From assembly GCA_043800105.1 (NCBI GenBank), contig JAZDNJ010000110.1, positions 1 to 14,110 of the forward strand: a stretch of 14,110 nucleotides of DNA, written 5' to 3'. The DNA is from JAFGTE01 sp043800105. Its GTDB lineage: Bacteria > Patescibacteriota > Gracilibacteria > UM-FILTER-43-11. Under the pieces are notes generated by a model that saw only the letters and a list, made by a program, of their open reading frames with translations, did no database searches and was not told the origin of the DNA. Every line of letters begins with the position of its first letter. Positions within the stretch are counted from its first letter, which is position 1. Below, piece after piece: positions 11,411-14,110 of this stretch. The position numbers and the translations under genes were made by a program.

Positions 11411-12505
11411 TCACTCCTCTTTCTTATGGTCAAACCTTTTTAAGAAGTTATGAAGAAGTTTTACCCCTTCTTCCGCGCGTTCACGGTAACGCTTCAGCAA
11501 AGTGTGCTCATATACAATAGCGTTGTTATAACCAACAGAAAGCTTTTTCAGGTCAGTCCTTAATTTCTCAGCACTTAAGTCAGCGGCATGGGAAACGTAA
11601 CCGCGAAGTTCGGAATCTTCAAACAGCTCTTCCGTTTTAGGCGCATAACTGACAGGAAGCATAGGTGTCCGGGTAATGATGGCCGCGATCATAAAGTGAA
11701 AACGCATACCGATGGCGAATTCCGCGGTTTCCATGATCTGCAGAAGATCGGAAAAGTGGTTTGGCAGATAAAGCTCTCCCCCCAGCTTACTGACTAGTGG
11801 TTCGATCATCTCAAGATCGTGTTCTTTGATCTGCTGCATCGAAACAAAAATAAATTCGGCTCCTTTTGTCTCTTTGATCTCTTGCAGGAAAGCAGTGAAA
11901 ATATCGATGATTTTGTTGCTGTATCTGAGCCAGGGCCGAAGCGAAATGATGTATGTATTATTGGTGCGTTTCTGCCCCGCTTCCGGCTTTTTAAACATAA
12001 AAACCGGATCGGCTGTCACATAGACATCTTTATTTACACCTATTTTTTGTAATAAATCCGCCGAATACTGATCCCGCACCGTGATCATATCCGCCTGACT
12101 GTAAGCCCAGCGAGTCAGATGGCGGCCGATTCGGGTATGCAGGGGGCCAACGCCAGTGGCATAAATAAACAACGGTTTTCTGAGCATTCGGATCCAGAAA
12201 ATCTGCCACGCCCACAAAAAACAGGCGTAGGGGTAATTGTCCTGAAAAAGCCCCCCGCCCCCCAGTATAACGGCATCACATTTTTTGAGGGCACTAAAAG
12301 AACGCCTGAAGCCATTTTTGTAAAGCGATCTGAAACCCAACGGAAAAAGAGGCGCGGTTCTGGTTCCAAAAAGTGTTTTGGTCATTTCTGGGTGCGCGGA
12401 AAAAACAACTACAGTCTGCCCTGTCAATTCCCCCAGAATTGCCGTTAAAATGGCGTCATCTCCAATGTTGGTCGCCCCATAGTTGCCTATTACCGCTATT
12501 TTCAT
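11411..12505 (-). CDS. csaB: CsaB-like polysaccharide pyruvyl transferase
   Basis: The 364-residue product has the CsaB/polysaccharide pyruvyl transferase pattern: NYGATNIGDDAIL (8-20), ILGGGGLFQDN (80-90), YATGVGPLHTR (115-125), an internal VRDQYSADLLQKIGV and TADPVF, and a C-terminal IGMRFHFMIAA-x-TP segment typical of this GT-B-like fold. Members add ketal-pyruvate from phosphoenolpyruvate to secondary cell-wall polymers; in Gram-positives this creates binding sites for S-layer SLH domains. The exact acceptor here is unknown. It lies 24 nt downstream of rplS and is probably co-transcribed with it. It ends in TGA directly followed by TAA. Confidence 0.85.
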   Translation of the reverse strand: MKIAVIGNYGATNIGDDAILTAILGELTGQTVVVFSAHPEMTKTLFGTRTAPLFPLGFRSLYKNGFRRSFSALKKCDAVILGGGGLFQDNYPYACFLWAWQIFWIRMLRKPLFIYATGVGPLHTRIGRHLTRWAYSQADMITVRDQYSADLLQKIGVNKDVYVTADPVFMFKKPEAGQKRTNNTYIISLRPWLRYSNKIIDIFTAFLQEIKETKGAEFIFVSMQQIKEHDLEMIEPLVSKLGGELYLPNHFSDLLQIMETAEFAIGMRFHFMIAAIITRTPMLPVSYAPKTEELFEDSELRGYVSHAADLSAEKLRTDLKKLSVGYNNAIVYEHTLLKRYRERAEEGVKLLHNFLKRFDHKKEE

Positions 12506-12529
12506 CCAGTGGTGTTAGATACTCAGGCG

Positions 12530-13153
12530 TTATTCTTCTTTTTTCTCTTCTTCCACCTTCCCTTCTTCCTTCTTTTCTTCAGCCACTTCTTTGATGACTT
12601 CTTCAGGAATAGCCACAACTTCTTCTTTCAAAGGAGTTTCAGTTTCGGCTTCGGCAGTCTCAGTTTCGGGAAGTTCGGACGCTTCCCCGGTACCCTGTTT
12701 TTTCTTTGCCTCCTCGGCCAGACGTTTTTCCTCAGCCTTTATGGCCTCCGCGTAAAATTCTTCCATTTTAGCCTCCTCGGCCGCTCTTTCTTCATCGGTT
12801 ACATGTTTTTCGGAAAGACGGGCGGATTTGCCGAAACGTTCACGCATGTAATATAACTTTTGCCTTCGGACCTGAGCCTTTTTTACAACATGTATTTTGG
12901 TGATGTTAGGAGAATGAAAAGGAAAAACCTTTTCAACTCCAATACCTTCCACAATCTTGCGGACTGTGAAAGTTTTTTCGACACCGGCACCATGACTGAC
13001 TTTGATGACCAGACCCTGGAACTTCTGGATGCGTTCTTTACTGCCTTCAGTTACCTTCTGGCTGACTTCAACCGTATAACCGGTCTTCACTTCGGGAATT
13101 CTTTTCAGGTTACCCCTCTGGATAACTTCGATGGTCGGATGCATTTGATTCAA
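12530..13153 (-). CDS. rplS: 50S ribosomal protein L19 with long charged C-terminal extension
   Basis: Residues 1 to about 117 are L19: HPTIEVIQRGNLKRIPEVKTGYTVEV, RIQKFQGLVIKVSHGAGVEKTFTVRKI, GVEKVFPFHSPNITKIHVVKKAQVRRQKLYYMRERFGKSARL. About 90 further residues are almost only Glu, Ala, Lys, Thr and Val, likely helical and then disordered, nearly doubling the normal length of about 115. L19 sits at the interface between ribosomal subunits. It has its own promoter (13172-13200) with a leader of about 12 nt. A second ATG three codons later (in a repeated AATCAAATG) is possible. The usual neighbour trmD is absent; csaB follows instead. Confidence 0.95.
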   Translation of the reverse strand: MNQMHPTIEVIQRGNLKRIPEVKTGYTVEVSQKVTEGSKERIQKFQGLVIKVSHGAGVEKTFTVRKIVEGIGVEKVFPFHSPNITKIHVVKKAQVRRQKLYYMRERFGKSARLSEKHVTDEERAAEEAKMEEFYAEAIKAEEKRLAEEAKKKQGTGEASELPETETAEAETETPLKEEVVAIPEEVIKEVAEEKKEEGKVEEEKKEE

Positions 13154-13171
13154 ATTTAAAAAAGCTTGTGT

Positions 13172-13200
13172 ATTTTAAATTCCTTCGCTGGTTTTTGCAA
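13172..13200 (-). promoter_or_regulatory. rplS promoter
   Basis: TTGCAA (13195-13200), 17-bp spacer, TAAAAT (13172-13177) on the minus strand. It starts 7 bp after the stop of the upstream regulator gene. Confidence 0.65.
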
Positions 13201-13207
13201 GCGCTTT

Positions 13208-13783
13208 TTACTTTACCATCCTTTCCAACTCTTTTTTCAGTTTGTTGATCAGGATAATATTCCCTTCGCCGGACAAGATTTCTTTCACAAATTTGTCATT
13301 GCATTCCATGCGGTAAAGGAAGTCTTTTTTGGAAATAATGGTGAACTTGATATCCTTTTTGCCTTTCAGTGTTTCATCCAGGTATTTCTGTAGCTTCATT
13401 TTATCAACTTCTCCGATCAGTAAAAGGTCAATCGATGAAACTTTTCCCACAAATTTTCCGGTAAGCAATAAAAAATCGACCTCGCCCATCTTCGAAATAG
13501 CACGGCCCATCTGTTCATCGTTACTGCTTGCCTTCACAAACATATCACGAAGCTCGCCAAATATCAGAAAGCTTTTGTTGATGTAATAATATTTTTTTCG
13601 GTTGCGAACGCGGCTTTTCAGAAGCCCTATCTTTTTTAAATTATCCAGCTCGCGTCTGACGGAGTTAATCTGCTCACTGAGCTTGCGGGTGAGTTCGCGG
13701 ATAAAAAATTCCTCGTCGGGATTCAGGAGAAAGGTTCTGAGCAGTTTTACCCGCGCGTTGGAACTGAAAAGTTGCTTGAGCAT
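13208..13783 (-). CDS. Winged-helix regulator fused to a degenerate nucleotidyltransferase-like domain
   Basis: Residues 1-70 of this 191-residue protein are a winged helix: ARVKLLRTFLLNPDEEFFIRELTRKL, INSVRRELDNLKKIGLLKSRV as recognition part, RKKYYYINK as wing. From about 100, EVDFLLLTGKFVGKVSSIDLLLIGEV follows the MNT nucleotidyltransferase pattern (V-x-x-a-x-l-x-G-S-x-A-x-G-x-x-S-D-I-D-L-L), then FTIISKKDFLYRM and NIILI. The G-S is T-G-K and the first Asp of D-x-D is Ser, so catalysis is unlikely. A sensor or regulatory role is inference. A 12-bp palindrome in its own promoter is consistent with autoregulation. The promoter predicts a leader of about 92 nt that can form an AU-rich hairpin. 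Confidence 0.75.
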   Translation of the reverse strand: MLKQLFSSNARVKLLRTFLLNPDEEFFIRELTRKLSEQINSVRRELDNLKKIGLLKSRVRNRKKYYYINKSFLIFGELRDMFVKASSNDEQMGRAISKMGEVDFLLLTGKFVGKVSSIDLLLIGEVDKMKLQKYLDETLKGKKDIKFTIISKKDFLYRMECNDKFVKEILSGEGNIILINKLKKELERMVK

Positions 13784-13792
13784 AATTGGGGG

Positions 13793-13844
13793 ATAAAAAA
13801 AGAACGAAATATTTTTGGAATAAACAGATTTTTCGTTTTTTTAT
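13793..13844 (-). repeat. Long AU-rich hairpin in the leader of the HTH regulator
   Basis: Segments 13793-13812 and 13828-13844 are complementary over about 15 pairs with a small mismatch and bulge (core ACGAAA-AT with AT-TTTCGT). On the minus strand the structure runs into a T-rich tract shortly before the ATG at 13783. It may be a weak attenuator or may occlude the start. Confidence 0.45.
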
Positions 13845-13881
13845 TGTTCTGTGTTTCTGTGCCGCTTCTTCGAGCACATAA

Positions 13882-13910
13882 TTTATACATAGCTATGTTT
13901 TCATTTGCAA
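13882..13910 (-). promoter_or_regulatory. Promoter of the HTH regulator
   Basis: TTGCAA (13905-13910), 17-bp spacer, TATAAA (13882-13887) on the minus strand. Confidence 0.65.
13887..13898. promoter_or_regulatory. Perfect 12-bp palindrome ACATAGCTATGT, likely operator
   Basis: It sits in the promoter spacer and touches the -10, where a bound winged-helix dimer would block RNA polymerase. Autoregulation by the gene product is inference from position. Confidence 0.5.
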
Positions 13911-13939
13911 GTGAATAAAAGTGATTTTTGAGGCTAAAT

Positions 13940-13964
13940 AAAAAAAATGGCTTTTTTAAGCCAT
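13940..13964 (-). terminator. Intrinsic terminator of the gene entering from the right edge
   Basis: Minus strand ATGGCTT, loop AAAA, AAGCCAT, then a T-run: a perfect 7-bp stem. It lies 55 bp after the TGA of the partial ORF. The remaining 13784-13939 spacer holds the HTH regulator's promoter and leader. Confidence 0.85.
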
Positions 13965-14018
13965 CATTTATAGTTGACCAAAAATTTTTTTATTTTGAAA
14001 ATAGTATCCAATTTTTGC

Positions 14019-14110
14019 TCATGGGCAATTTTTTTGTTCTACCTTATGAACACAAATTTTATACATCTCCTCCTTCGTCATTCTCTGCCCCTTCACCACC
14101 TCCGGCACCT
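14019..14110 (-). CDS. C-terminal end of an unknown protein (partial)
   Basis: Only 29 residues are in the window, ending at the TGA (14019-14021): they read V-P-E-V-V-K-G-Q-R, then MTKEEMYKICVHKVEQKNCP. I do not recognise the family. This frame looks protein-like and ends just before a strong terminator, which supports it. A second frame ends further upstream in a Gly/Glu-rich sequence and is less convincing. Confidence 0.45.
   Translation of the reverse strand, partial: VPEVVKGQRMTKEEMYKICVHKVEQKNCP

Noticed and set aside
12530..12620. Long pyrimidine-rich tract on the plus strand as a structural DNA element
   Set aside because: It is explained by GAA/GAG/AAG codons of the acidic L19 tail on the minus strand.
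14012..14038. Hairpin followed by T-run on the plus strand near the right edge
   Set aside because: The stem is only 4-5 bp with a very small loop, and no plus-strand gene precedes it.
1..14110. Alternative genetic code with UGA read as glycine (as in Gracilibacteria)
   Set aside because: All recognisable genes are complete with no internal UGA, and UGA ends the nucleotidyltransferase and csaB genes at sensible positions.
1..14110. CRISPR array, insertion sequence or prophage
   Set aside because: No regularly spaced repeats, transposase, integrase or phage-like genes were seen.
14056..14110. Alternative reading of the right-edge gene ending in a Gly/Glu-rich stretch
   Set aside because: It is possible, but the composition is typical of a shifted frame. 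The frame ending at 14019 looks more protein-like and is closer to the terminator.

Overview
The window looks like ordinary chromosome from a small-genome bacterium, most likely a member of the Patescibacteria (Candidate Phyla Radiation). The main reasons are: ribosomal protein genes scattered as single genes or pairs (rpsT, rplJ-rplL, rplU, rplS), two of them with long charged C-terminal tails; an LCP protein with the G-x-G-G-H-x-x-D-G style active-site loop; a secreted bactofilin-like beta-solenoid membrane protein; AT-rich spacers mixed with short GC-rich palindromes; and very short 5' leaders that mostly lack a Shine-Dalgarno site. The genes read through with the standard bacterial code, and UGA is used as a stop at least twice. 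The phylum assignment is inference, since no 16S rRNA or large marker set is present.

Layout. 1-131 holds the 3' end of a tRNA gene and, directly abutting it, a decayed tRNA-Leu-like copy containing two perfect GC palindromes. 169-2090 (+) encodes the bactofilin-like membrane protein and a TatD nuclease. radA (2199-3515, -) and a guanylate-kinase-like gene (3681-4319, +) diverge from a shared regulatory region. A nucleotidyltransferase-fold gene (4276-4923, -) and nadE (5018-5744, +) diverge from another. nadE carries a frameshift at a run of eight A. A 60-residue unknown protein follows on the minus strand.

From 5988 to the end nearly everything is on the minus strand: ruvX/rpsT (overlapping), an LCP (LytR-CpsA-Psr) protein, rplL and rplJ, a small winged-helix protein, rplU, a CsaB-like pyruvyl transferase behind rplS, a winged-helix regulator fused to a degenerate nucleotidyltransferase-like domain, and the last codons of an unknown gene with its terminator. 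Only rluD (10082-11035, +) interrupts this run.

Functionally this is housekeeping (translation, DNA repair and recombination, NAD synthesis) plus envelope genes (bactofilin-like, LCP, CsaB-like). No defence island, phage, transposon or CRISPR array is visible, and I do not see a multi-gene undescribed system. The most interesting signals are non-coding: a tRNA-derived pseudo-copy whose T-stem is split by a 20-nt palindrome; the rplJ leader, which has L10-leader-like motifs and an intrinsic terminator 12 nt before the start codon, suggesting attenuation; and palindromes overlapping the promoters of the LCP gene and of the HTH regulator. All promoter calls are by eye from hexamer match and spacing.
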